A stretch of DNA of 64,000 nucleotides from Coniferiporia sulphurascens (Eukaryota; Basidiomycota; Agaricomycetes; Hymenochaetales; Hymenochaetaceae), in the NCBI GenBank assembly GCA_002794785.1, contig NBBA01000002.1, forward strand, positions 1,674,001 through 1,738,000, given 5' to 3'. A program made the position numbers and the translations under genes. The notes under the pieces are model-generated. The model searched no databases. It was not told the origin of the DNA and saw nothing but the letters and a program-made list of their open reading frames with translations. Shown piece by piece: positions 1 through 9,481 of this stretch. Numbering within the stretch: position 1 is the stretch's first letter; each line of letters opens with the position of its first letter.

Positions 1-392
1 CGAACTCGGGACCTGGACCCAGCCCTCTTGGAGCTATCAGGTATGCTCCCCCCTTTCCACTCGAATAGTGCCTGCCTTTCAGTTTCCCCCAGAAATGTCT
101 CGGCCAGCACTCTCGCCCTCCCTTTCCACTTCTAAGCTTCTTACTGTTACCTGCCCTTACCTGCATGGTTTGTTCGTAGCAACATGTATCCCTCCTTCTT
201 TCGTTTCTTTTACTCAATAGGGGCTCTACACACACTGGCACCCTTTGGGGAGCAGAACCCCTGCCCAGTTTTGTGTGATGCACAATGACGGGCACCTCCG
301 TTTTTATGTAGTTAGGGCCCCCCCTTCGGGGGGTGGCTTGTAATTATGTAATACTGCAGGAATAATAATTAAAATTAAAAATTAAAAAAAAA
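1..392 (+). mobile_element. LINE type A 3'-end fragment (nested in T1)
   Basis: The fragment begins at the window edge in the last codons of a LINE ORF2 (frame reading DPALLELSG, a sequence repeated at every ORF2 end in this window). It continues through the type A 3' UTR with its C-run/G-run hairpin near 318-332 and the terminal TACTGCAGGAATAAT. It ends in an A-rich tail at about 361-392. One base is missing near the usual ORF2 stop, so the frame runs past it. The DNA after the tail is ORF1 sequence of T1, so this is an insertion into T1. Its 5' end lies outside the window. Confidence 0.85.
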
Positions 393-406
393 CCGCCACC
401 CCCACC

Positions 407-1163
407 GAGTTTCGACTCAGCCTACCGGCACAGGCATGGCTTGATCTCACTGCAGATGGCACAACCACCCCCCCTGGCCGGCCCAGTCGACCACCCATGT
501 ACTGGGTGGATGTCACACATTCCAACCATGGATCCGCAAGGTCTGGCCACCCCGCAACCCACTTCCAACCCACCACACTGAGTGGGCCGATGAAAACCGC
601 CTCCAGGTCTTGCGCCGCTGGCTGAAGCTGACAGGGCACCTGAACCGCCTCTCCAACCATACCTCGGCCACCATCCGCCTGGCTTTCGCAGCGATGGAGC
701 TAGAGGGACACCCAACCGACGAAGATATGGACTTGGACCTCCTCTGGGACTACATGAGTTGTATGCTTGGACCCCATACCCAGGACCCAGACCCAGCTCT
801 CTTGGAGCTTTCAGGTGCACTTCCCCCCTTTTCCTCTGATCTATGACTGCCTTTTGGACTCTCCCACATATGTCCCAGCCGGCGCTCTCGCCCTCCCTTT
901 CCAATTCTAAGCTACCCCCTTTTGCCTGATGTCGTCCATTTGGCTTGGCCATAGCGATATGTATTCCTCCCTCTTTCTGTTTACTTACTAATAGGGGCCC
1001 TTCCCACTCTGGCTCCCTTTGGGGAGCAGGGCCCCCACCCAGTTTTGTGCGTTGTGCAATGACGGGCACCTCCATTGTTATGTAGTTAGGGCCCCCCCTT
1101 CAGGGGGGCAGCTTGTAATTATGTAATACTGCAGGAATAATAATAATAATAATAATAATAAAA
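407..1163 (+). mobile_element. 5'-truncated LINE type A fragment with 14-bp TSD
   Basis: This 757-bp copy starts in the C-terminal zinc-binding part of ORF2 (LSFDSAY region), keeps the ORF2 C-terminus (610-846, ending LLELSGALPPFSSDL) and the whole 3' UTR, and ends in an (AAT)n tail. It is flanked by a perfect 14-bp target-site duplication, ccgccacccccacc, at 393-406 and 1164-1177. The duplicated bases belong to ORF1 of T1, which resumes at 1178 with codons for SYAQVA. 5' truncation, an A-rich tail and a TSD of this length are the normal marks of target-primed reverse transcription. Confidence 0.93.
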
Positions 1164-1177
1164 CCGCCACCCCCACC

Positions 1178-2251
1178 TCCTATGCACAGGTAGCCACATC
1201 AGCAGCCCCCCTGACAACCGCCAACCCTACTCCAGTGGCCCCGGCTGCCGGAGTGGTCATCAACCCGGCGCAGAAGAAGAAGAAGCGCACGCAGAAGGTG
1301 CCCCCCCCACCCACAATGTACGCCAAGGACCCAACCTTGGTCTTCACCCCCACCATCGGCATCCGTGCCGAAAATCAGAAATCCGCGATGGCCCTCACAA
1401 AAGTGTCACGTGAGCTCTTCACCTCCCTCCCCACTGCAGACCGTGTCCCGGTCCTTTCCTCCTCATTTAATGTGAAGGGAAACATCATGACTACATTTGC
1501 GTCACGACCATCCTCCGCTAACCCAACCACGGAGACAATCATCAATCGCCACTCTGGGGCATACACCTCCCATATGCGCACAGAGTGCATCACAGTGGGA
1601 ATCACCATCCTGACAGCATTCTCCCTAACCCCCTCCAGAGTCCGCCCTAGGTCCGCACTACACATCTCCATGGTGCCATGCAAGGACTTCCTGTTCGGCC
1701 AGAACGGGCACACCATCTCCGATAAGGCCTTGTTGGCCGAAGTCCGGCACAACCCGGCACTCCTCAACCTCGACTTCATAGTCACCCCCCACTTCACTGC
1801 CACCGAAGATCACCTGCCATCCCTGGACAGGTGCCTTGTGGCCTTCTCCTTTGTTGACCCCAATGGCTCCATACGCAAACACCTCCTCAAGAGGCCACAT
1901 GTATGGATGTTCAGCTCCACCCTCCAGCTCTCGGTTCCTCCCATCCGCCCCACACTCACCCAATGTGAGCATTGTCAGGGCCTCGGACACGGGACCAAGG
2001 GCTGCTGCACCCAACCTTGCTGCACTGATTGCGTGGGTGCCCATTTGACCCACAATCATCGCAAATCATGCACCCACTGCGCCACTGATGCAGTGCCCGA
2101 AGGCGACACATGCCCTCACCCTCGCCAATGCAACAACTGCAAAGGCGACCACCCCACCACCCTACCAACATGCCCAAAGAAGAGGCACTACTGCCAAATC
2201 ATCGAGGCCCTTGACGCTGACCCCACCAATGAACAGATGGAGGATATATGA
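1178..2251 (+). pseudogene. T1 ORF1 (Gag-like nucleic-acid-binding protein), 5' part displaced
   Basis: The frame is open for about 357 codons and encodes the C-terminal half of the LINE ORF1 protein, which in such elements coats the transcript in a ribonucleoprotein. Visible parts are a basic segment (NPAQKKKKRTQK) and the conserved MYAKDPTLV block. Three cysteine/histidine clusters follow near the end. The first is a clean CX2CX4HX4C knuckle (CEHCQGLGHGTKGC), then a CCTDC...H cluster, then CNNCKGDHPTTLPTC. The N-terminal half is cut off by the insertions ending at 1163. The TGA stop overlaps the ORF2 start (ATGA at 2248-2251), as in every other copy that keeps this junction. Confidence 0.88.
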
Positions 2252-5200
2252 TAGAGACACTCTCTATCCTACAGTGGAATGCCGCCCACTCACTAGCAGT
2301 GATTCATTCCCTAATCCCGGTCCTCACCACTGATCCCTCCCCCCCGCACCTAATTCTTATACAGGAACCACCCTGGTATCAAATAGGGCTGCAACCCTCA
2401 CTCACTGACCCAGCTGGCTCACCGGTCTTTAATGTCCCCACCATCCCAGGGTATACGCCAGTCCTACCCCCCGAGGTTCGCCCCAGGGTGGTCACGTACG
2501 TCTCCAGAGCCCTCCCCCCCACTTCATGGTCAATCCTCGGCGCTGCATCCCAGGGCACCGATGTATTGACAGTGGAGGTCCGATCCCAACTCACCCTCCG
2601 GGTGTGCAATTACTACAGCATGCACCCCCCGGATCACGAAAATGCCTCCCCTCAGTACCCAGGTGAGTCCTTTATATTCTCACTTCCCTCAGAACTGGCC
2701 ACCACTCTACTCATGGCAGGCGACTTCAACTGTCACCACCACTCATGGTCCGATTTCCCTGTCCCATGATGAGATGACTTGGGGGCTCAACCCCTTGATG
2801 ACTTTTTCTGTGGGCATGGCCTGGCACCTGCCCATATTCCTGACTGTGACTTGCAGCCCAATGGCAAACACCATTGATGCCCCATTGACATGATCTGGGC
2901 CCCACCCTCAGTCAACCCCAACTCTATTCTAGATTCAGCTACCTCCAACCCCTCCCCTCTGTCAGACCACGCTATACTTAGGTGGTCACTGCCATTTCGG
3001 CCCCCCCCCCTCCGGTCCTAAAAACCTGCCAGCTCCTCCCAGCCAACAAGGAGGAATGGACTGACATCGCCTTCCCCCTCCTCGAAGCAGCCTTCTGCCT
3101 ACCAGGGCGCAACACCCACACCCTAGACATCAAAGCTAAGGTGGTCATCGACTCTATGGTCGCCGCACTCCAGCCATGTACCCGCTTCTAAAAACCATCG
3201 AAAACGGAAGTCCTGTGGTGGTCGCCCCACTGCAAGAACCTTCTATCTGCCATTACAACAGCCACCACCAACTTTCAGTGTGCAGCAGCGCAACATGCCT
3301 TCAAGAGAGGAGTTAGGACAGCCAAACGACAGTTCTACACCAACCAGGCATCAGAAGCAGACGCCTCCAATATCTGGACCTGGGCCAAATGGGGCCTCGG
3401 CACCCACCCCACACCTATCCCATCCCTCAAGCGACGAGACAGCACCTTCACCCAGTCAGACACCGAGAAAGGTGAGCTCTTCCATGAAACTTTCTTCATG
3501 CCCCCCCCACCCCAGGCAATGGCCAACACCCAGCTGCCCTGCCCATACTCCTGTCGGAGCTCACGGGGGCACTGTCCGACACCTCCAACTTGTCAGCTCC
3601 AGGCCTCTCAGGAATAGGCTATTGACCCCTGAAATGGGTAGTCAACGCTTACCCCGATGAGATTCTATCGCTTTTCAACGACTGTCTGCACCTAGGGCAC
3701 CACCCTGAGTGCTGGCAGGTGGCAAAGGTGGTGATGCTACGGAAGCCTAACAAGAAAGACCCCTTTTCGCCATGCTCATACCGGCCCATAACCCTCAAGG
3801 AGACCCTCAGGAAACTCCTCGAAAAGATTATAGCTAACCGGCTCCAGTACCTCGCCAACACGTGGGACTGGCTGCCACCTAACCAATATGGGGGGCGTCA
3901 AGGCCATTTGGTCTATGATGCTGCCCAACACCTTCTACAGATTGTGGAGCACGCCCACTCGGAGGGCCTCATTTTTTCAGTCCTCACGGTTGACATCCAG
4001 GGTTTCTTTGACTCAGTGCACCCCCAACTCCTCCACCAACAACTGTTAGACCTCAGTTGCATGCCTGATTTAGCCAACTGGTGTTTGTCTTTCATGATGG
4101 ACCAGCAGGTAGCTGTTGCTTTCGACAGCACCACCCTCCCCACTGCCCCAAAACCTGACTTCGGCACTCTGCAAGGATCACTGGTCTCCCCCATCCTGTC
4201 GACTATCTTTGCAGGCACAGTCCTCCGGCGTTTTCACCAAGCCGGCACCACTGCACTAGCATATGTCGATGACCATTTACTAATCTGCATAGGTCCCTCA
4301 GTGGCATCCAACTGCCGCGCCCTCGCCCGCGCCTACCAACAACTCGATACCCTAGTCAGCACCATTGGTCTCAACATTGAAGCTGCCAAAACGGAGTGTC
4401 TCCACTTCCACCCCCCCCCGACGACACACCGGCTATGAAGGCTGGGATACCGCCGGCATACAGGTCGACCCCAACACACTGATCTGCCCCTCAATACCAC
4501 TACGGTGGCTGGGGATTTGGTGGGACCCAGGCCTTTCTTTCAAGCCCCATGTCGAGCGCATGCACTCCAAGAGACTATCCACCCTCACCACCCTCCGCAT
4601 TCTGGGCAACACCCAATGCGGCATCTCGGCCCTCCTCCTCCATCGCCTATATACCTCCTGTGTACACTCCGTCCTCTCATGGGGAGCCCCAGTCTGGTAC
4701 CATGGACATCACCAAAAAACACTGGTAAACCACCTCCAGACTGTACAAAACACGGCCTGCTGCTGGATACTAGGTGTCTTTAAGGGCGCCTCCCCCCATT
4801 CCACTAACTTTCTCTGCTCTGTTCCCCCTCTTTCTTTCTATTTCGAATATATAAAGACTACCCATTCCCTGCGCCTGTGGCACACCCCTCATTCTATCAG
4901 CCATAAACTTTTTAAAAACATAGCTAATAGACCTTTTTCCCTTTCTCTGCAGGTCTGAGCCCCCTGGGTTCAACAAGTCCCTGCATACACGCATCCCCCA
5001 TGGACAGACCCTCTGGCCTTCACCAATGGCCAAGTCCACTTTACCACCCCGGCCATGCTGGTCAGCGCCGACACCCGAAAACAATTTGTGCGCACCACCC
5101 GAGCCCTAGGCACCACCCCCCATGTCCAAGTATTCACGGATGGCTCTCGCATTGATGATAAGTCAGGCTCGGCCATCTGCACAATGCTAGGCCCCACTTG

Positions 5201-6230
5201 CCTCCGGTCACAAAGACTGGAGTCCCCCACCTGCGCCACTGCCACGGATGCCAAGGAGTTCTCCCTCGCCACAGCCCCGGGCTGGGTGGCACGCCACCTC
5301 CTGGCACAACTGCGTGTTGCATCAGATATCTTCTTCCTGTCTGATTCGCTGACTGCCCCCCACCTTTTCCGCACCTGGGCTGCTGCCCCCGGTGCCCACC
5401 TCCTACACATCCGGAAAGCAGGTGTAGAAACTCTGCTGGACTCATACCCCCAGCTCACCATCCATTTCATGTGGTGTCCTGGACACTCGGACATCCCTGG
5501 TAATGAATGGGCTGACATGGAAGTGAAGCTGGCAATGGAGCTCCCTCCATCCGACTTAAAGCCCTCCACCTCCACACTAAAAGAAGTTGCTGTCCACACC
5601 CTCATGGACCGATGGGCACTTTCACTTGCCCACCCCCTTGCCTCAACTGCAGACAAATACTTAGTGGTACACAGCCTCCTGTCCCGACGACCCCGGAAGC
5701 TACTCATGCACTCGGTCGACCACCCCCAGAGTGAGCTATCAGCAGTCTCCCAAGTCCTCTGCCATGCCGGTCCCTACGGGGGCTACTGGCTGAGTTTTGA
5801 CTCAACCTACCAGCGCAGGCATGGCCTGATCTCACACTGCAGGTGGCACAACCACCCCCCCTGGCCTGCACAGTCGACCACCCACATCCTCGGCGGCTGC
5901 AGCACCTTCCACCTGTGGATACGATGTGTATGGCCACCTTGGGACCCTCTTCCAGTCCACCATTCTGAGTGGGCTGACAAACACCACCTCCTGGTTTTGC
6001 ACTGTTGGCTCAAGCTAACAGGGCACCTAAACTGCCTCTCAGAACGCGCTGCAGGCACCATCAGGCTATCATTTGCTGCGATGGACTTAGACGGCCACCC
6101 CACCGATGAAGACATGGACCTGGACCTCCTATGGGACTACATGCGTCATATGCTCGGACCCAGAACCCAGGACTCGGACCCGGCCCTTTTGGAGCTATCA
6201 GGTATGACTCCTCCTTTCCCTCTCGCTTGA
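2248..6230 (+). pseudogene. T1 ORF2 (endonuclease-RT-RNase H), frameshifted
   Basis: The start is the ATG overlapping the ORF1 stop. The AP-type endonuclease domain opens with ILQWNAAHS and LILIQEPPW (catalytic Glu) and includes GDFNCHHHSWS. It is thrown out of frame near 2757-2770 and again at the C-run near 3001. The RT domain (about 3719-4438) has QGFFDSVHP, TLQGSLVSPIL and YVDDHLL (motifs A, B and C). Note GTLQGSL where sister copies have GTPQGSP. RNase H (from 5055) shows VFTDGSRI, DAKEFS, LSDSLTA and WCPGHSDIPGNEWAD. The C-terminus has the HNHPPWPAQSTTHILGGC zinc-like motif. Stops occur at 3189, 3625 and 4956; the last is a CGA-to-TGA change relative to sister copies. It cannot make one protein. 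Confidence 0.88.
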
Positions 6231-6384
6231 AGCCTGCCTTTCGAATTCCTATGAATACGTCCCAGCCGGTGCTCTCGCCACCCCCTTCTCAATTCTAAGC
6301 ACCCTAATTTGCCTGCCCTCGCCCACTTGGTTAGTTCATAGTGATATGTATTCCCCCTTCTCGGACTTCTTCTTTTAACACAAT

Positions 6385-6504
6385 AGGGGCTCTTCACACT
6401 TTGGCACCCTTTGGGGAGCAGAGCCCCCGCCCAGTTTTGTGCGATGCGCAATGACAGGCGCCTCCGTTGTTATGTAGTTAGGGCCCCCCCTTTGGGGGGG
6501 CAGC
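6385..6504 (+). other. Conserved 3' UTR hairpins of type A LINE
   Basis: Two stems lie just before the A-tail. The first pairs AGGGGCTC-type sequence with GAGCAGAGCCCC around a CCCTTTGGGG inner stem (about 6385-6430). The second is a C-run, TTT loop and G-run at 6481-6502. Both recur in all type A copies here. The second also recurs in shorter form in type B copies (GGCCCCTTTGGGGC). They are plausible recognition structures for the ORF2 protein at the RNA 3' end. That role is inference. Confidence 0.6.
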
Positions 6505-6554
6505 TTGTAATTATGTAATACTGCAGGAATAATAATTTAAAAAAAAAAAAAAAA

Positions 6555-7081
6555 GCAGGGCTGTAGCGGTGGGTCTTCCTATTGAAGTCCTCTAGTGCAC
6601 AGGAGATGGAGTACATGAACCCCGATGTGTGTGGCTCGAACTGGTCATGAGGGCGAGGTTGGGGGGTGTGCGGGGATAGGTTGTCAGATGAACGCTTGTT
6701 GGTGAGTGGCGGCGACAGTGTGTGCGGGATCTCAAGGATGTCTTCCATCTCGCTGAACTCGTTGGAGCCGGCAGGGGGGTTGGACCCTGTTGAGGGGGGA
6801 CGGCTAATGTGTTCGAACACGCGAGTGAACTTGGTGTTCGAGACTCTGGTGACAGGGGATGGGGCGAGCCAGAGGGCATCTGGGGATGACTCCAGTAGGC
6901 CTGGGTCTATGTGGGCAGGGGTGGGGGTTGTGTTGTATAAGGCGGCAGCGGTAGCACCAGCAGCTGCCCAGTTGGCGGTGGCCCTGGCTGCCCGGTTGGC
7001 ATTGGCACTGGCCGATGAGGGGGGTGGGAGGGGTGGGAGGGTCGAACATAGAGCGTTCCTGTATCCACTGGGGTTCGACAT
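6555..7081 (-). pseudogene. T2 ORF1 N-terminal part (interrupted)
   Basis: The frame opens with MSNPSGYRNAL at 7081 and stays open for about 175 codons until the T1 insertion. It shows the N-terminal region of ORF1, which is rich in Ala, Ser, Pro and Thr and has no recognised domain. It continues into a block reading FMYSISCALEDFNRKTHR that is conserved in T6, T7 and T16. The codon that is a TGA stop in T6 and T16 (after SPHTP) is CAA here. Both are single transitions from CGA, so an arginine codon was probably ancestral. Beyond 6555 the frame runs into T1 tail sequence. Confidence 0.85.
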
Positions 7082-7139
7082 GGGGGAGTTTTAGCTGCCC
7101 ACACTAGTCAATGGTGGTGGTTACTGGTCAAGAAGGATG
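7082..7139 (-). promoter_or_regulatory. LINE 5' UTR (58 nt) with conserved 5' terminus
   Basis: The short leader CATCCTTCTTGACCAG... ends at the ORF1 ATG. Nearly the same leader precedes ORF1 in T6 (20206-20262), T7 (31994-32051, minus) and T16 (47033-47086). In T7 the first base is fixed exactly by the flanking TSD. LINEs of this kind usually need an internal promoter at the 5' end, so promoter function is likely but not shown. The first 11 bases and the later ACCACCACCAT are shared with the N elements. Confidence 0.6.
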
Positions 7140-7583
7140 CCCTGTATGTCGACTGCAAGGACCAAACATACCAGGCCTTTTGAATGGGCATTCTCTGCTA
7201 TCTGTAGAAGGTGTTGGGTGGTGTTGTAGACAGAGTGTCCTTGGCACCCCCCATACTGGTTAGGTGGCAGCCAGTCCTGCTTGTTAGTGAAGTGAATGGT
7301 GAGCTGGGGATATGAATCCAGCAGAGTTTCCACGCCCACTTTCCAGATGTGGAGGAGGTGGGCGCTGGGAGCCGCAGCCCACATGCAGAAAAGGTGAATT
7401 GCAGTCAGCGAATCAGACAGGAAGAATATGTCTGATGTGACACGCAGTTGAGCCGGGAGGTGGCGCACTACCCAGCCGGGGGCTGTTGCAAGGGAAAACT
7501 CCTCGGCATTCATGGCTGTGGTGCAGGTGGGGGACTCCAGTCTTTGTGACTGGAGGCGAGTGGGGCCTAGCATTGTGCAGATG
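7140..7583 (-). pseudogene. T3: rearranged LINE ORF2 pieces (RNase H then RT)
   Basis: On the minus strand this reads RNase H sequence first (about 7583 to 7285: DAEEFS-like NAEEFSLATAPGW, LSDSLTAIHLF, LLDSYPQLTIHF). It then switches abruptly near 7284 to RT sequence (QDWLPPNQYGGCQGHSVY to VLAVDIQG) ending at 7140. RT normally precedes RNase H, so two ORF2 pieces were joined in the wrong order. The joint frame stays open across the junction by chance. T2 is inserted at the RT end and N1 abuts the RNase H end. Confidence 0.8.
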
Positions 7584-8853
7584 CATCCTTCTTGTCCTCT
7601 TACCACCACCATCTTGGTTTTGCGACTGGGGTCGGCAGGGGGAAGTCACAGCTACCCGACCTTGTCTGGACTCTCTGGGACTGGGCATCATACGAGAGAA
7701 GGTTCCGACTCACCCTGGTGCGCTGGGGTTGGTCGCCAGTCGCTGTAATGTGACGGGGAACGGGTGCGGAGCTCACTGGCGGTCTAGGCAACCCATCGAA
7801 AATGTTGCTTCTGGTTGGATTCTCGGTGAGCTTGCATCCTTCTGGCATCTGCACTGTCCTCTCGGGGTGGCGTGCTCGTTGGGCCTGCATTGTATGTGGG
7901 CTTGGCGGGGGGGGACACAATGTTAACGTCCTCACAGGGGGGGGGAAACCCCCTGCCTTGCAGCGAGTGACTTTGGTCAGGTGATCTTGGTTCAGGGCAA
8001 CCCGGATCATGCCTTTGGGTGCTGAGCAATGCCCCCCTGGGTACCTCAGGGCCCGCATTGTCCCTGGCATGACAAATCAAAAACTGCTCCCCCAAATTCC
8101 CAAAAGGGTCTCTGATGACAGCACCTCATGCTAAAAGGAGATAGGGGGCTCATAACACATGGCATGGTGGTAAGAACCACCCAACACTGAAAGGCGACAG
8201 GGCACCATGGGCCTCTTGGGTGGGTTGGACCCCCTTGAGGTGGTTAGTATCCTCTACTCCCTGGGATGGCTTTGCCACTGGGGTCGAGTATGCGAGACGG
8301 AGATCCTGGTACAATCACGGATCCAGAAGCGGGGCTGGGGGTTGACTGGGCGCTTGTCCCATGACCTCAGTTCCTGAGTATTCTGGCTGTAATGGCTGTT
8401 TCTGAAGCATGTGCCAGGGCACGGGAAAGGGCCTGCATGGAGTGTGTGTCGGCATCCCGGCATGCTGAAGTGTAGTGTCTCGGGCCGTAGCGCTGTGGGA
8501 GAGTTCCCCTCAGCAGCTCCAGAGGACTAAATCCTCCGTCGGTTCATGTGGGGGTAATTCCCACTATGGGCTTAAGTTGATTCCCAGAAGCGCAGCGGTA
8601 CTCTACAGGACCTCTATGGTCGGGGGGGAATGTATAGGGTAGGGGGGTTGTTCCATATGGGTGGGGTAGTGCCTACAGCGCCACAACCCTCACCCAGGAT
8701 GGCCTCCTGGCACGGCACGCCTTACCCTAGTGCTCCAATATAGCGCCCATATGTTGTAGAGGACAGCGGGAGCAGTTTCAGTCACTGCATATCCCGAGGA
8801 AGGTACACACATTGTTTGAGTCCTGCAAGGGCGCTCTTAATTCTGGCCCCAAC
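7584..8853 (+). other. N1 non-coding 5' module
   Basis: About 1.27 kb with no open frame that resembles a known protein. It is recognisable as the N module by its start (CATCCTTCTTGTCCTCTTACC), by internal blocks shared with N2-N4 such as AAAGGGTCTCTGATGACAGC (8104 onward) and by its end GCAAGGGCGCTCTTAATTCTGG. It differs from N2-N4 by many substitutions and indels and is the most divergent copy. No Pol III box A/box B pair or tRNA-like start was found by eye. Confidence 0.72.
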
Positions 8854-8860
8854 GATGTAC

Positions 8861-9448
8861 AGTCGCCTACACCGACTGGGACACCGCCAGGGTATGGGTC
8901 GCCCCCACTATGCTTATCCGACCCTCCATCCCGCTCCGCTGGCTGGGAATATAGTGGGACCCTGCCCTCACATTCAAGGCCCATGTGGAATGCATGCGAT
9001 CCAAGGGCCTCTCCACTCTCACCACCCTCTGCATTCTCGGCAACACCGAACATGGAATCTCGGCCCTCCTCCTCCGTCGACTGTACACCACCTGCGTCTG
9101 CTCAGTCCTCACATGGGGCGCACCGGTATGGTATCACAGCTGATGCCAAAAAACACTAATAAACCATCTGCAGGCTGTACAAAATACGGCATGCAGATGG
9201 ATTCTTGGCGTCTACAAAGGCACCTCCCCCTTTTCCACAAATTTTCTTTGTTCCCTCCCCCCTCTCTCTTACTATCTTGAATATGCTAAGACCCTCCATT
9301 CTCTGCACCTCTGGCGCACCCTGCACTCTGTCAGTAGAAAACACTATTATAAAACTGTAACTAACTGTCCCTTCTCCACTTCTCTGCAGGTCCGGGTCCC
9401 TCGGGTGCAACCAGTCCCTGCATACACTCATCCCCCATGGACGGATCC

Positions 9449-9481
<33 letters not shown>

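Larger units (their letters stand above)
1178..6554 (+). mobile_element. T1: near-complete LINE (Tad-like, type A)
   Basis: T1 is an almost complete non-LTR retrotransposon. It has ORF1 from the lysine-rich NPAQKKKKR segment to its stop, ORF2 with endonuclease, reverse transcriptase, RNase H and a C-terminal zinc-like region, a 3' UTR, and an A-tail ending at 6554. The start of ORF1 is separated from this part by the two fragments at 1-1163 and lies before the window. T1 itself sits inside ORF1 of the minus-strand element T2, which continues at 6555. The domain order matches the fungal Tad clade; the clade call is inference from domain content. Confidence 0.9.
6555..7139 (-). mobile_element. 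T2: 5' end of a minus-strand LINE
   Basis: Read on the minus strand, this piece starts exactly at the LINE 5' terminus (CATCCTTCTTGACC at 7139 downward). It runs through a 58-nt 5' UTR into ORF1 and stops at 6555, where T1 was inserted. The 5' terminus is the same as in T6 and T7, so T2 was probably inserted full length. It sits in RT sequence of T3 (cagtcgacatacaggg). Its 3' portion is not in the window and is expected before position 1. Confidence 0.88.

Noticed and set aside
1120..1163. The (AAT)n and (TTA)n runs (also 9450-9480, 33486-33522) as independent microsatellites
   Set aside because: Each sits exactly at a LINE 3' end and is the retrotransposon tail.
1375..2177. Long open frames on the strand opposite LINE ORF1 and ORF2 (also around 12092-12728, 22065, 29743-30270, 50540-51325)
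   Set aside because: They are mirror images of real coding frames in GC-rich DNA, lack any domain, and their conservation is explained by the coding strand.
7584..8853. The N module as an rRNA, tRNA or 7SL-derived sequence
   Set aside because: No recognisable conserved rRNA or SRP segment and no Pol III box A/box B pair were found by eye. A database search would be needed to be certain.
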